Below, in pieces: positions 1 to 10,418 of a stretch of DNA of 64,000 nucleotides. Position 1 is the stretch's first letter. Every line of letters begins with the position of its first letter. The position numbers were made by a program, and so were the translations under genes. This DNA is from Burkholderia anthina (lineage in GTDB: Bacteria > Pseudomonadota > Gammaproteobacteria > Burkholderiales > Burkholderiaceae): NCBI RefSeq assembly GCF_001547525.1, contig NZ_CM003768.1, positions 1,302,001 through 1,366,000 of the forward strand, read 5' to 3'. Below the pieces are notes generated by a model. The model ran no database searches and was not told the DNA's origin. It was given only the letters and a program-made list of their open reading frames with translations.

Positions 1-2
1 TG

Positions 3-758
3 GATCGCCTGTCGGCGGCAGGCATGCGCTGGCTGGACACCGGATTCGGCAAATATGCCGTCGCGGAAGAGGATCGTCGCCTGCTGGAGCAGTGCGGGTA
101 TGTCGATGCACGCACGCGTGGGCTGTTTCTGAGCGCGCGGGTGGCATGCGGGATCGTGTTGCCGCTGCTGTTCGCGATTTTCGCGAGCGGGCGCATGAAA
201 GGCAGCATCTGGATGGTCGGCATGTGCGCTGCCTTCGGGCTCGGCTTCATGCTGCCGAAACTCTACGTGCAGCGCCGCGCCGCGTCGCGGCGACAGAGCG
301 TCGTCGACGAATTGCCGCTACTCGTCGACATGTTGCGCTTGCTGCAAGGCGTCGGCCTGTCGCTCGATCAAAGCCTGCAGGTCGTGACGAACGATTTTCG
401 GGGGATGCTGCCGGTCTTGTCGTCGGAGGTGGGAATCGCGCAGCGTCAGTTCGCCGCGGGCCGTACGCGCGAGCAGTCGCTGCAGCGGCTGTCCAGTGGA
501 TTCGACAACGAGGATTTGCGCGCGATCGTGCGATTGATGATTCAGGTCGACAAGCATGGCGGTGCGGTGCAGGAACCGCTCAAGCAGTTCGGCGATCGTT
601 TGCGCGAGACGCGTCGTGCGATGCTGCGCGAACGGATCGGCAGATTGACGGTAAAGATGACGGGCGTGATGGTGCTGACGCTGTTGCCGGCCTTGCTGAT
701 CGTGACGGCGGGACCGGGCATGCTGGCGGTGATGCGCGCGTTGTCGTCGCAGCATTGA
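3..758 (+). CDS. tadC: Tad pilus inner-membrane platform protein TadC (5' end outside window)
   Basis: T2SSF-family inner-membrane protein of the Tad/Flp pilus machine, which with TadB forms the platform for the TadA ATPase. The reading frame is open to the left edge, so the true start is probably outside the window; the first in-window ATG is at 24. A cytoplasmic helical T2SSF domain with the core DELPLLVDMLRLLQGVGLSL lies between membrane segments at about residues 35-75 and a C-terminal hydrophobic segment ending in LLIVTAGPGMLAVM. The next gene, a TadD-like lipoprotein, starts 18 bases downstream on the same strand, as expected in a tad operon. Assignment rests on domain pattern plus neighbours. 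Confidence 0.88.
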   Translation, partial: DRLSAAGMRWLDTGFGKYAVAEEDRRLLEQCGYVDARTRGLFLSARVACGIVLPLLFAIFASGRMKGSIWMVGMCAAFGLGFMLPKLYVQRRAASRRQSVVDELPLLVDMLRLLQGVGLSLDQSLQVVTNDFRGMLPVLSSEVGIAQRQFAAGRTREQSLQRLSSGFDNEDLRAIVRLMIQVDKHGGAVQEPLKQFGDRLRETRRAMLRERIGRLTVKMTGVMVLTLLPALLIVTAGPGMLAVMRALSSQH

Positions 759-776
759 AGGATGGAAGGACAGACG

Positions 777-1619
777 ATGAAGCGAATCGGCGAAGCGGTA
801 ACCCGGGCGGGCATGCTGGCGGCGGCGCTGCTGCTCGGTGCATGCGCGACCAAGGAAAGCGGGTATGGCGTCGGCGCGCAGACCGAGCGTGCGGCACTGA
901 TGCAAGCAGCAGATCAGAAGCAATCCGTGCCCGATACGCCGGGGATGTATCTCGGTCTGATTCAGCGCATGCAAGCGCAGGGCCTCTATTACGCGTCGCT
1001 CGCGCACATCGATGCATATGACAAGACATACGGTGTCATGCCGGAATCGATCCTGTTGCGTGCGGACGCGCTGCGGATGACCGACCAGCCGGCCGCAAGT
1101 GCCGCTGTGTATGGACAATTGCTGAAGACGCCGCTTGCGGCACGCGGCTATCGCGGGCTGGGGTTGCTTGCGGGCGCCGCAGGCGATTTCGACCGTGCGG
1201 TGCAAGCGCTGACGCAAGCGTCGGAGCTCGCGCCGACGGATCCGTCGCTACTGTCCGACCTTGCTTATGCGAAGTTGCGCAGCGGCGACGTCGTCGGCGC
1301 GCGAGTGCCGCTGATGAAAGCTGCCGAACTCGATCAGCGCAATCCAAAAATCGTCAGCAACCTTGTGCTGTATCTGTTTGCGGCAGGACGTGCGCAGGAT
1401 GCGCAACGGCTGATGAACCAGCAGCATCTGCCGCCGGAAATTCGCAAGGACATCAATGGTGATGCCGCGAAGATTGCCGCGGCAGTGCGTGCGCAGCAGC
1501 GCGCGATCGCGACGCCGCCGGTGGTGTCGCGGCCCGGCGCGACGACGGCGATCACGCCGATGGCGAACAACTTCGGTTACGACCAGACTGTGCCGCTGCT
1601 GCAACGGTTTGCGCAATGA
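777..1619 (+). CDS. tadD: TadD-like TPR lipoprotein of the Tad pilus cluster
   Basis: Predicted lipoprotein of 280 residues with tetratricopeptide repeats, matching TadD, the lipoprotein that helps assemble or stabilise the Tad secretin. I chose ATG 777 rather than ATG 762 because a GGAAGGA ribosome site ends 6 bases before it and the peptide then begins with a short basic stretch, a hydrophobic core and the lipobox LLGAC. TPR-like helices cover roughly residues 60-200 (for example AARGYRGLGLLAGAAGDFD and DPSLLSDLAYAKLRSGD). The tail is proline- and alanine-rich. It sits between tadC and the DUF3613 gene on the same strand. Confidence 0.85.
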   Translation: MKRIGEAVTRAGMLAAALLLGACATKESGYGVGAQTERAALMQAADQKQSVPDTPGMYLGLIQRMQAQGLYYASLAHIDAYDKTYGVMPESILLRADALRMTDQPAASAAVYGQLLKTPLAARGYRGLGLLAGAAGDFDRAVQALTQASELAPTDPSLLSDLAYAKLRSGDVVGARVPLMKAAELDQRNPKIVSNLVLYLFAAGRAQDAQRLMNQQHLPPEIRKDINGDAAKIAAAVRAQQRAIATPPVVSRPGATTAITPMANNFGYDQTVPLLQRFAQ

Positions 1620-1638
1620 ACAGCTATCGGGGAACGAT

Positions 1639-1968
1639 ATGAACGACAACGCACACAATCGAAGCGCACGCGCGGGGCGGATGGCGGCGCTGGCCGCTAT
1701 CGTCTGCATCGTAACGGGTTCTGCTGCCGCATACGGTCAAGACGCCGTGACACTGGGTGCGTCCGAGGTCGGCCGCTCGACCAAAGACTGGCTCGCGATG
1801 CAACGCGACAACCGCGCGGCGGCCCCGACGCAACCTGTGTTCGGCGACGTCGCGTCGCTTGCGTACCAGCGCTATCTGGATTCGTTCAAGAACAAGATTC
1901 CGGATTCGATGAGTTCGCAACTCGGCGCAGTGGGTGGCATGTCGGGCGGCGGGCAGGGCGCGCAATAA
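1639..1968 (+). CDS. DUF3613-family secreted protein
   Basis: Small exported protein of 109 residues with an N-terminal signal peptide (hydrophobic MAALAAIVCIVTGSAAAYG, probable cleavage near AYG-Q). The middle carries the pattern TKDWLAMQRDNRAAAPTQP, which is how I recognise DUF3613, a short family that accompanies Tad clusters in Burkholderia and relatives. ATG 1639 was preferred to the longer open frame because it places the signal peptide at the N-terminus. It lies 19 bases after tadD and 5 bases before the TadG-like gene, so it is probably cotranscribed. Function unknown. Confidence 0.78.
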   Translation: MNDNAHNRSARAGRMAALAAIVCIVTGSAAAYGQDAVTLGASEVGRSTKDWLAMQRDNRAAAPTQPVFGDVASLAYQRYLDSFKNKIPDSMSSQLGAVGGMSGGGQGAQ

Positions 1969-1973
1969 GCGGG

Positions 1974-4037
1974 ATGACCATGCGCGCAGATCAATCGCAC
2001 GCGGGGCGGCGGGTGAGCGCCGGCAGTCCCGGCGGAAGTCGCCAGCGCGGTGGCGTCGCGATCGTGGCGACGATCTGGACGCTGGCCGCGATCATTATCC
2101 TGGGTGCGATCGACGTCGGTCATTTCTATGCCGAAAGACGCCGGATGCAAGCCGCGGCCGATCTGGCCGCGTTGTCGGCGGTCTCTCAGGTCACGACCGA
2201 CTCGACTTGCCAGGCGGCGAGGACCGCAGCCAGTCAAATCGCGAACCCGGCGACGAATGCATTGCCGGCGGGTTCGAAAGTTTCCGTGTCGTGCGGCATC
2301 TGGACCGCGCCCCAGGGCAGTGGCAGCGCGCAGTTCACACCGGTGTCGGGTGACCCGATCAGCGGAAACCAGTGCGCGGGTCTGTCGGCCGGAGCGGTCA
2401 ATGGCCAGTCGATCAACGCCGTTTGCGTCACGGTGACCGAGCCGGTCGACGGGGTTTTTCGCGGTGGCGTCACGATTGGCGGATCTGCCATTGCCAAGAG
2501 CGTACCCACCGACACTTTTACGCTGACCACGTCGCTTGCAGCGTTGAACGGTGGATTGGCCAACCAATTGCTCAAGGCGCTGACCCGATCGAACGACAAT
2601 GCGCTGAATCTTCAACTGGTCGACTATCAGGGGCTCGCACAAGTCAACTTGAAGCTGGCCGGCATTCTGGCCAATCTCCCGGTCGGCACCAGTACGGGCG
2701 TGCTGAACGGCACCGTGACGCTCGGTCAACTGGCCAATGCCGCGGTGCAGGCAGCGACGCAGCAAGGCGTGGCCGCGGCGAACCTGAAGGTGCTGAACGC
2801 ACTTGTCATCGCCCTTTGTCCGGGCGGAGCCTGCGGCGGCCCGCAGATCGCGCTCGGTCAACTCGTTTCCGCCGCGACCGCGACGGGAAGCTCCGCCGTC
2901 AACGCCAGCGTCAATGCGCTCGGCTTGCTGTCGACGGCGTTGCAGATCGCGAACGGCACGAATTCAGTCGACATTCCGAGCGTCACGGTTCAGACGCCTA
3001 CGGTGCTGTCACCGCTGCTGAACGTGACCGTCTCGGGTTCAGTCAAGTTGGGGGCCAATCCGCCGTCCACTGCGAGCGGTCAGCCCGGGCCATCGAATTG
3101 CGGAACATCCGATTGCACGACGAACACGTCGACCGCGCAGGGCAACGTGTTCCTCAATACGTCGATCTCGCTGCTGTCGAGCTGCCCTACTGGCGGGTTG
3201 GTCTTTCCGGGGGGCAGTTGCCCGTCGGGTAGCGCGACGCCGCTTGCCGCCGTTCAATTGCCGATTACGGCATACGTGGCGCCCGCCACGGCCGGCTTGG
3301 CGTCTGTCAGCTGTTCTGCGAACGGTACGAAAAGTGCGACAGTGAACGTACAGACCGGCATCGTCGCCGTCTATGTCGGTGGTTCTTCAAGTACGAAGAT
3401 CAATCTCTCTGCGCCGTCGGGTTATTCGCCCGACAGCAGCGCGGCTCCGATTCAACTGGTGTCCGTCAATCTAAGCAGCCTGCTCAATCTGCTGAACCTT
3501 GGCGGGTTATCGTCCACGCTGGCGGTCTTGGTCAAGACCCTGACGCTCGGCATCGTCGACCTGAACGCAATTTCGGTCAACATTGGCTTGCGGCCCGGGC
3601 AAATGACGACAGTGCCCGTCGCTAACCAAAGTCCGACGCAGTTGCTGTTCTCGTATCCCGGGCCGCAGTCGTCCGCTGCGCCGAATCCGCCGGCGCCGTA
3701 CGCATTGGGCGTCGGAACGGACCAGTTTCTGTCGCCCGCAGTGACAGGCATCACGAATAACGGTCTGACGGTGTCGTTGACGCTGGGTGACAGTGGACTG
3801 CTTGCGGCGTTGAAGGCAGTTGGCATCGATCTGAGCGGAGTACTGAGTCAGGTGTTGAGTAAGCTGCTAGGTCCGCTTCTGAGCGCGCTCGGGAACACAC
3901 TCGTTCCGCTGCTCCTGCAACCGATCGATTCGCTCCTGACTTCCGTCACGGGACTCCTTGGCCTGAGCCTGGGGAATGCCTATGTCACCAACACACCGGA
4001 TTCGATCAAATGCGGCGATCCCATGCTGGTTCAATGA
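1974..4037 (+). CDS. tadG: TadG-like pilus-assembly protein
   Basis: Large protein of 687 residues with a TadE/TadG-type N-terminus: one transmembrane helix (about residues 25-50, GVAIVATIWTLAAIIILGAI) followed by the amphipathic stretch ERRRMQAAADLAALSAVSQ typical of pseudopilin-like TadG proteins. The rest is a long periplasmic region rich in Ser, Thr, Gly, Leu and Asn with several Cys, low in charge. There is no clear von Willebrand domain, unlike some TadG proteins. ATG 1974 or 1980 could be the start. Downstream is a hairpin at 4062-4082, so this is probably the last pilus gene. Confidence 0.8.
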   Translation: MTMRADQSHAGRRVSAGSPGGSRQRGGVAIVATIWTLAAIIILGAIDVGHFYAERRRMQAAADLAALSAVSQVTTDSTCQAARTAASQIANPATNALPAGSKVSVSCGIWTAPQGSGSAQFTPVSGDPISGNQCAGLSAGAVNGQSINAVCVTVTEPVDGVFRGGVTIGGSAIAKSVPTDTFTLTTSLAALNGGLANQLLKALTRSNDNALNLQLVDYQGLAQVNLKLAGILANLPVGTSTGVLNGTVTLGQLANAAVQAATQQGVAAANLKVLNALVIALCPGGACGGPQIALGQLVSAATATGSSAVNASVNALGLLSTALQIANGTNSVDIPSVTVQTPTVLSPLLNVTVSGSVKLGANPPSTASGQPGPSNCGTSDCTTNTSTAQGNVFLNTSISLLSSCPTGGLVFPGGSCPSGSATPLAAVQLPITAYVAPATAGLASVSCSANGTKSATVNVQTGIVAVYVGGSSSTKINLSAPSGYSPDSSAAPIQLVSVNLSSLLNLLNLGGLSSTLAVLVKTLTLGIVDLNAISVNIGLRPGQMTTVPVANQSPTQLLFSYPGPQSSAAPNPPAPYALGVGTDQFLSPAVTGITNNGLTVSLTLGDSGLLAALKAVGIDLSGVLSQVLSKLLGPLLSALGNTLVPLLLQPIDSLLTSVTGLLGLSLGNAYVTNTPDSIKCGDPMLVQ

Positions 4038-4061
4038 ACACCTGAACGTGCCGTTACCGAA

Positions 4062-4082
4062 GCAGGCGGTATGGCCGCCTGC
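4062..4082 (+). terminator. hairpin after tadG, possible terminator
   Basis: Perfect 8-bp stem GCAGGCGG/CCGCCTGC with a 5-base loop, 25 bases after the tadG stop. No run of T follows, so it may be a weak terminator or an RNA-stabilising hairpin separating the pilus genes from the regulator. Confidence 0.45.
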
Positions 4083-4127
4083 ATCCGGCTACTGGTCCGC
4101 CGCGCCACGCAACCCGTCAATTACTGA

Positions 4128-5534
<1,407 letters not shown>

Positions 5535-5588
5535 TTAATGAGATAAAATCGCGGTGAATTACAACGACTCGGGCGGGAATAAAACTTC

Positions 5589-6296
5589 ATGAGCCATATG
5601 ACGGGGTTGGGGCGGGTGAGCGTAGTGCTCGCGATGGTGGGAGGCATGCACGGCGCGTTCGCGCAGGGGCTGGCAGGCAGCGATTCGTCGGCGGTGCAGC
5701 CGGCGTCGGCGCCGGTGGCCGCGATTCCGGTGATCGACTCGCAGGCGCAGACGTCGGTGCAGCCGCAGGCCGGCGAGACGACGGGGCCGAGCACGGTCGA
5801 CGACTTGCAGCGCCAGATCCAGGCGCATTCGCTGACGGAAATGCGCACAAGCTACAACGGCAGCTACGGCGCGAGCCTGCTGTTCAACGTCAAGGACGGT
5901 GCGTACTTCGTCGCGTTGTTCCAGCAGAAGGCGTTCTGGCGCGTGATCAAGACTTACGACGAAACGCGGGCGGAAGCGATCTATCGCGATTTCTCGCGCC
6001 AGGCCGAGCGGCTGGCCGTCGACGAACTGCGGGCGGCGAAGCTGGAATCGCAGAAGGCGCAGATGGACAAGCAGATCGAAGTCGCGCAGAACCGCGCGCG
6101 GCGCCTGCAGGCGGACATCTCGATCGCCCGCCAGCAGCAGGCGGCGGTGGCGGATCGCCAGAAGAGCGTGCGGAGCGAAACGGCGGCGCTGCAGGCGCAA
6201 CAGGCCCAGCTTCAGGCGCAACTGCGGGCGTTGCAGCAGCAGGTGCGTTCGCTGCAGCGCGAGGCCAACGCGGGCCTGCCGACGACGGCACGCTGA
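5589..6296 (+). CDS. DUF2968 exported coiled-coil protein
   Basis: Exported protein of 235 residues with an N-terminal signal peptide ending near GAFAQG. A conserved core (about 75-150, containing LLFNVKDGAYFVALFQQKAF) precedes a long coiled coil from about 150 to 225 (heptads such as LQAQQAQLQAQLRALQQQV). This layout matches DUF2968, a periplasmic or envelope family of unknown function found mainly in Burkholderiales. It has its own space 54 bases after the sigma-54 regulator and ends ahead of a strong hairpin terminator shared with hfq2. Confidence 0.8.
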   Translation: MSHMTGLGRVSVVLAMVGGMHGAFAQGLAGSDSSAVQPASAPVAAIPVIDSQAQTSVQPQAGETTGPSTVDDLQRQIQAHSLTEMRTSYNGSYGASLLFNVKDGAYFVALFQQKAFWRVIKTYDETRAEAIYRDFSRQAERLAVDELRAAKLESQKAQMDKQIEVAQNRARRLQADISIARQQQAAVADRQKSVRSETAALQAQQAQLQAQLRALQQQVRSLQREANAGLPTTAR

Positions 6297-6355
6297 ACGC
6301 GGTAGCGGCGGTGCGGCGACGTGCCGCGCCGGTCGTACGCCGGTCGTACAAGTGA

Positions 6356-6390
6356 AAAGGGCAAGCCGGTTGGCTTGCCCTTTTTGTTTT
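6356..6390. terminator. bidirectional terminator between the DUF2968 gene and hfq2
   Basis: Perfect 12-bp stem AAAGGGCAAGCC/GGCTTGCCCTTT with loop GGTT, followed on the + strand by TTGTTTT and on the - strand by TTTTC. It can stop transcription from both convergent genes. Confidence 0.88.
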
Positions 6391-6955
6391 ACTGGCCGTC
6401 CGGCACGATTCGCCGGCGGCGCGTCACGATGACCGGCCCGTTGCCGCCGCGGGAATCCGACGGTGCGGCGTTGCCGGATGCGTCGCCGGCATCGCGCGGC
6501 GCGCCGTAGCTTTCGCGCGGTTCACGCGGCGCGCCATAGCCTTCGCGCGGCTCACGCGAGCCGTAACCCTCGCGCGGTTCGCGCGAACCGTAGCCTTCAC
6601 GCGGCTCGCGGGAGCCGTAGCCGCCGTCGCCGCGCGATTCGCGCGGGCCGCCGTGCGAGCCGTACGGGCTGTGCCCGCCGCCTTCACGGCCGCCGGGGCG
6701 ACCACCGGTGCGCGGGCCGCGGGGGCCGCCGCCCGGGCGCGAGCCGCCCGTGTCGAGCTGGATCGTGGAAATCGCACGCTTGTAGATGCCTTGCAGACCC
6801 ACGGGGGTGCGCAGCATCACCAGATACTGGTCGAACGACTCGATGCACCCCGTCAGACGAATGCCGTTGACGAGATAGATTTCAACACGCTTACGTTCCT
6901 TGCGCGCCGAATTAATGAAGTCGTTTTGCGGATGGGATTCTGCGGGATTGGCCAT
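6389..6955 (-). CDS. hfq2: RNA chaperone Hfq2 with long repetitive C-terminal tail
   Basis: Hfq-family RNA chaperone of 188 residues, about twice the usual length. The N-terminal Sm domain is clear: [20 protein letters not shown] then [19 protein letters not shown] (Sm1), and YKRAISTIQ (Sm2) where most Hfq proteins have YKHAIST, so the usual His is Arg. ATG 6955 fits the Sm domain start; the open frame continues further upstream without support. The C-terminal 110 residues are Gly/Arg-rich and contain near-identical nonapeptide repeats GYGSREPRE at about residues 112-154, ending in a basic tail. Burkholderia species carry a short Hfq and this long Hfq2; it acts in sRNA-mRNA pairing and stress or virulence regulation. 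Confidence 0.93.
   Translation of the reverse strand: MANPAESHPQNDFINSARKERKRVEIYLVNGIRLTGCIESFDQYLVMLRTPVGLQGIYKRAISTIQLDTGGSRPGGGPRGPRTGGRPGGREGGGHSPYGSHGGPRESRGDGGYGSREPREGYGSREPREGYGSREPREGYGAPREPRESYGAPRDAGDASGNAAPSDSRGGNGPVIVTRRRRIVPDGQ
6494..6622 (-). repeat. in-frame tandem repeat in the hfq2 tail
   Basis: Three consecutive 27-base units encode GYGSREPRE, then a variant [10 protein letters not shown] and a half unit YGAPR. The DNA copies are nearly identical, so copy number could vary between strains by slippage or recombination while keeping the frame. Confidence 0.9.
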
Positions 6956-7250
6956 TGAGGTGCGGCAGGAGCCTGCGTCAGAGAATATGTTGTGCGTGTG
7001 TGTGGCGTGTTCGTCCACATGGTGTTTGGCGGAATTCTACCTTGTTCGATAGGGAAGCGCGCAGTCGTGATTGTGTCGAACCGTAACCCACTATAGACGT
7101 TCCAGCGCATTTTCGCGATTCGGCCGAACGGCGAAAGCCGTTCGGTTACGTCGCGTTACGACTCTCGCCGCCCCGTATCACCTTGGCGCGCACACCGCGC
7201 TTACATTGGTCGCGCGAGCCGGGCGGGCCGGCTGATCAGGGATGCGGAGC

Positions 7251-7532
7251 ATGAACAAGAGGCAAGTGGCAGGGATGATCGGGAGCATGGCGTTGCTCGT
7301 TTCGGGCAGTGCAATGGCGGGCCATGTGGACCTGTCGGTCGGCATCGGCGTACCAGTCGCGCCGGTCTATGTCGAGCCGGCGCCGGTCTATGTGGCGCCG
7401 CAACCCGCCGTGGTCGCCTATCCGGCCTACGGGTATGGCTATTACGGCGATGACGACGACGATCGCTACCGCAAGTGGCGCAAGCACTACTACAAGCACC
7501 GGCATCGGCACCACGACGACGATGACGACTGA
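7251..7532 (+). CDS. small secreted PXPV-like protein with charged tail
   Basis: Predicted exported protein of 93 residues. A signal peptide (GMIGSMALLVSGSAMAG) is followed by a Val/Pro/Tyr-rich stretch with alternating VYVEPAPVYVAPQPAVVAYP, resembling PXPV repeat proteins of Burkholderiales, then DDDDD, a His/Lys/Tyr-rich basic patch and a final acidic run. ATG 7251 has a GGAG site 4 bases upstream; ATG 7242 is the alternative. No enzymatic motif is visible. The His/Asp-rich end could bind metal, which is only a guess. It stands alone upstream of a convergent gene. Confidence 0.72.
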   Translation: MNKRQVAGMIGSMALLVSGSAMAGHVDLSVGIGVPVAPVYVEPAPVYVAPQPAVVAYPAYGYGYYGDDDDDRYRKWRKHYYKHRHRHHDDDDD

Positions 7533-7559
7533 GCCCGACACCGGCCCCGCCAGCGCGCG

Positions 7560-8477
7560 TCAGAACGCGTAGTCGGGATTTTTCGGGTCGAATGCGGTGT
7601 CGTCGAGCGGCGTCGGCGCGATTTTCTCGATGACGATCCGCTCGAAGATCCTGCCGTCGTTGTCATAGGATTCGACGGTCCGGAAATAGGGTGCGTGCAG
7701 ATCGAGCCCGAGCACTTCCTTTTTCGCATAGAACTGCGGCCGCCCGGTCGGCGTTTCGTAGGTGAGCGCGACGACGCGCACGCCGCCGATCGTCCTGGCT
7801 TCCACATCCGTCGGGCGCTGCACGCCGGCTTCCAGGTATTTCTTCCCTTCGGTCAGGTACAGGTTCGCGATGAATTCGGTGCCGAGATCCTTCACCTGAT
7901 GATTCGACTGGGCGCGCGCCAGCGCGCCGTCGATCGCTGTCCACAGCGGAATCTTGCCGAGCAGGCCGCCGAGGTGGCCATACATCTCGTCCTTGCGCTG
8001 CGTCGTGTCGTAGATCGTCTCCTGTCCGGCATGCGCGCCGCCCGGCAGCCATTTCGCATACACGCGCAGCGGTTCGCGGGTCGTCTTCACGAGCATGCGG
8101 TCGGGCGTGTCGGACCATTTTCCGCTGATACGCTCCTGGCGCACCATCGTGAACTGGTAGGACGGATAGCCGTTCGGGCCGTTGCGGATGTAAAGCGGCA
8201 CGGCGAGCGGGTCCAGCGCCTTGAAGAGCGCCGTGAGCGTCGCGTCGTCGAGTTGCGCGAGCGTGCCGCGCTGGGCCGCCGTGCGCAGCCAGCGCGCCTG
8301 TTGCGCGAGCGGCTCGTGCGTGACCTTCGCGAGGTCTGCCGGCAGCGCGACTTCCTGTGCCGCGCTCGCGGCGCCTGCCGTCTCCTGTGCGTGCAGTCCT
8401 GCCTGTGCGAGCGACAGCACGCCCGCGATGGCTGCCGCCGCGGCATGCCGCGCGCGGCGTTTCATTCCTTCGTTCAT
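7560..8477 (-). CDS. DUF1571-family exported protein
   Basis: Exported protein of 305 residues with a signal peptide (HAAAAAIAGVLSLAQAGLHA). The mature part contains KALDPLAVPLYIRNGPNGYP, LRVYAKWLPGGAHAGQETIY, FIANLYLTEGKKYLEAGVQ and a C-terminal LDLHAPYFRTVESYDNDGR, a layout I associate with DUF1571, a family of unknown function with a lipoprotein-carrier-like beta fold. The start at 8477 has a GGGAGA site 8 bases away; ATG 8465 is possible. It lies 29 bases after the acyl-CoA ligase gene on the same strand, so cotranscription and an envelope-lipid role are plausible. Confidence 0.75.
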   Translation of the reverse strand: MNEGMKRRARHAAAAAIAGVLSLAQAGLHAQETAGAASAAQEVALPADLAKVTHEPLAQQARWLRTAAQRGTLAQLDDATLTALFKALDPLAVPLYIRNGPNGYPSYQFTMVRQERISGKWSDTPDRMLVKTTREPLRVYAKWLPGGAHAGQETIYDTTQRKDEMYGHLGGLLGKIPLWTAIDGALARAQSNHQVKDLGTEFIANLYLTEGKKYLEAGVQRPTDVEARTIGGVRVVALTYETPTGRPQFYAKKEVLGLDLHAPYFRTVESYDNDGRIFERIVIEKIAPTPLDDTAFDPKNPDYAF

Positions 8478-8506
8478 CGACAGCGTCTCCCGGAGCGATG
8501 GATCGT

Positions 8507-10261
8507 TCAGCTCTGCTTCGCGGCATTGAGTTTGGCGAGTTCCTCGTCGCGCAGCGCGCGGCGCAGGATCTTGCCGACGTTCGTCTGCGGCAGTGCGTCG
8601 CGGAACTCGACAAACTTCGGCATCTTGTAGCCGGTCAGGTTCTTGCGGCAGTGGGCGAGCACGTCCTCGGTCGTCAGCGACGGGTCGCGGCGCACGACGA
8701 ACACCTTGATCCGCTCGCCCTGTACCGCGTCCGGAATGCCGATCGCCGCGGCCTCGCTGATGCCGGGATGCATCACGAGCACTTCCTCGATCTCGTTCGG
8801 ATACACGTTGAAGCCCGACACGAGGATCATGTCCTTCTTGCGGTCGATGAGGCGGATGAAGCCGCGCTCGTCCATCACGCCGATGTCGCCGGTGGCGAGC
8901 CAGCCGTCGGCATCCAGCACCTTGGCCGTCTCGTCGGGGCGCTGCCAGTAGCCGCGCATCACCTGCGGGCCGTGCACGCACAGCTCGCCGGGCTCGCCGA
9001 TGGCGGCCCAGGTGCCGTCCTCGCGGCGAAAGCGCACGAGGGTCGACGGCGCGGGCAGGCCGATGGAACCGCTGAACGCGGCCATGTCGTTCAGGTCCAC
9101 GGGGTTCATCGTGACGATCGGCGAGCATTCGGTGAGGCCGTAGCCTTCGACCACCGGCCGGCCCGTCACTTGCTGGAAGCGCTCCGCGACCGCGCGCTGC
9201 ATCGCCATCCCGCCCGCCATCGCGAGCTTGAGCTTCGAGAAGTCGCGCTTGCGGAATTCCTCGTTGTCGAGGAACGCGTTGTACAGCGTGTTGATGCCGG
9301 TGATTCCCGTGAACGTCTCGTGGCGGATGATCTTCATCACCATCTTCATGTCGCGCGGGTTCGCGATCAGGATGTTGCGCCCGCCGAGCCCCATGAAGAT
9401 GAACGCGTTCACCGTCAGCGAATAGATGTGATAGAGCGGCAGCGGCGTGAGCACGGTTTCGATCTCGCCCGACACCTGGTCGGCGATCCAGGCCTTCGCC
9501 TGCAGCAGGTTCGCGATCAGGTTGCCGTGCGTGAGCATCGCGCCTTTCGCGACGCCGGTCGTGCCGCCCGTGTACTGCAGGAACGCGAGATCGTCGCGCG
9601 TGGTCGGCACCGGCTGCGGCTTGCCGCGCGCGCCGAGCGCGAGGGCGGAGCGCAGCCGGATCGCCTGCGGCAGGTGGTAGGCCGGCACGAGCTTCTTCAC
9701 GTGCTTCAGCACGAAATTGATCAGGCGTCCTTTCGCGTTGAAGCCGTCGGCGAGCAGGTCGCCGAGCGCGGTGACGACGATGTGCTTCACCTGCGTTTCG
9801 GGCAGCGCGTCCTGCAGCGTGCGCGCGAAGTTCTCGAACACGACGATCGTCTGCGCACCGCTGTCCTTCAACTGGTGCGCGAGCTCGCGCACGGTATAGA
9901 GCGGATTCACGTTGACGACGATCGCACCGGCCTTCAGCGCGCCGAACAGCGCGACCGGATACTGGAACGTGTTCGGCAGCATGATCGCGACGCGGTCGCC
10001 GGGCTTCACGCCGAGGCTTTGCAGATACGACGCGAACGCGTCGACCTTCCGCGCGAGCGTGCGGTAGGTCATCGACGCGCCGGCGCTCACGTAGGCGACG
10101 CGCTCGGCGAAGCGGGTCGTGCATTCGTCGAAGAACTGCACGAGCGACGCGTATTGCGTGACGTCGATCTCGTGCGGGACGCCGGGCGGGTACGACGCGT
10201 ACCAGATGCCGTCGGTGTTCGGCGGAAGCTGGGCCGAGGTGGGTGCTGCGGAAGATGACAT
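8507..10261 (-). CDS. fadD: long-chain fatty acid--CoA ligase
   Basis: AMP-forming acyl-CoA synthetase of 584 residues that activates fatty acids with ATP and CoA for beta-oxidation. The P-loop-like AMP-binding motif YTGGTTGVAKGAMLTH, the GYGLTECSP motif, the WLATGDIGVMDERGFI segment and the C-terminal lysine region (LPQTNVGKILRRALRDEEL) are all intact. Length matches FadD. The PsrA-like TetR repressor gene lies 157 bases upstream on the same strand and the DUF1571 gene 29 bases downstream, suggesting a fatty-acid-responsive unit. Confidence 0.93.
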   Translation of the reverse strand: MSSSAAPTSAQLPPNTDGIWYASYPPGVPHEIDVTQYASLVQFFDECTTRFAERVAYVSAGASMTYRTLARKVDAFASYLQSLGVKPGDRVAIMLPNTFQYPVALFGALKAGAIVVNVNPLYTVRELAHQLKDSGAQTIVVFENFARTLQDALPETQVKHIVVTALGDLLADGFNAKGRLINFVLKHVKKLVPAYHLPQAIRLRSALALGARGKPQPVPTTRDDLAFLQYTGGTTGVAKGAMLTHGNLIANLLQAKAWIADQVSGEIETVLTPLPLYHIYSLTVNAFIFMGLGGRNILIANPRDMKMVMKIIRHETFTGITGINTLYNAFLDNEEFRKRDFSKLKLAMAGGMAMQRAVAERFQQVTGRPVVEGYGLTECSPIVTMNPVDLNDMAAFSGSIGLPAPSTLVRFRREDGTWAAIGEPGELCVHGPQVMRGYWQRPDETAKVLDADGWLATGDIGVMDERGFIRLIDRKKDMILVSGFNVYPNEIEEVLVMHPGISEAAAIGIPDAVQGERIKVFVVRRDPSLTTEDVLAHCRKNLTGYKMPKFVEFRDALPQTNVGKILRRALRDEELAKLNAAKQS

Positions 10262-10418
10262 GACGTGTCTCCGGTCTTGGCTCTCGGCGAGGGCCGCGCG
10301 TCAGCGCGTGCCCATGCCCCGTGCTTCGCGGCCGGCCGGCGCGGGCGTCTCGACGCCGCGCCTGACCGCGCGTATCAATCAAATCGTGAACAGGCAGCCG
10401 CGCGTTGGCCTCGCGCGC

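Noticed and set aside
6494..6622. CRISPR-like short tandem repeats
   Set aside because: Units are adjacent, in-frame coding repeats of Hfq2 with no unique spacers. No CRISPR array or cas operon is in the window; the Cas4-like gene belongs to the phage recombination block.
8357..10258. Long rightward open frames opposite fadD, and similar ones opposite rnr, pyrD, the methyltransferase and the phage ATPase
   Set aside because: Arg/Ala/His-rich shadow translations of GC-rich genes with no motif, ribosome site or plausible composition.
8478..10382. Very long leftward frame of 940 codons covering 7560-10382
   Set aside because: Only the last third (7560-8477) is the DUF1571 gene; the rest is a shadow of fadD in another frame, which has all acyl-CoA ligase motifs.
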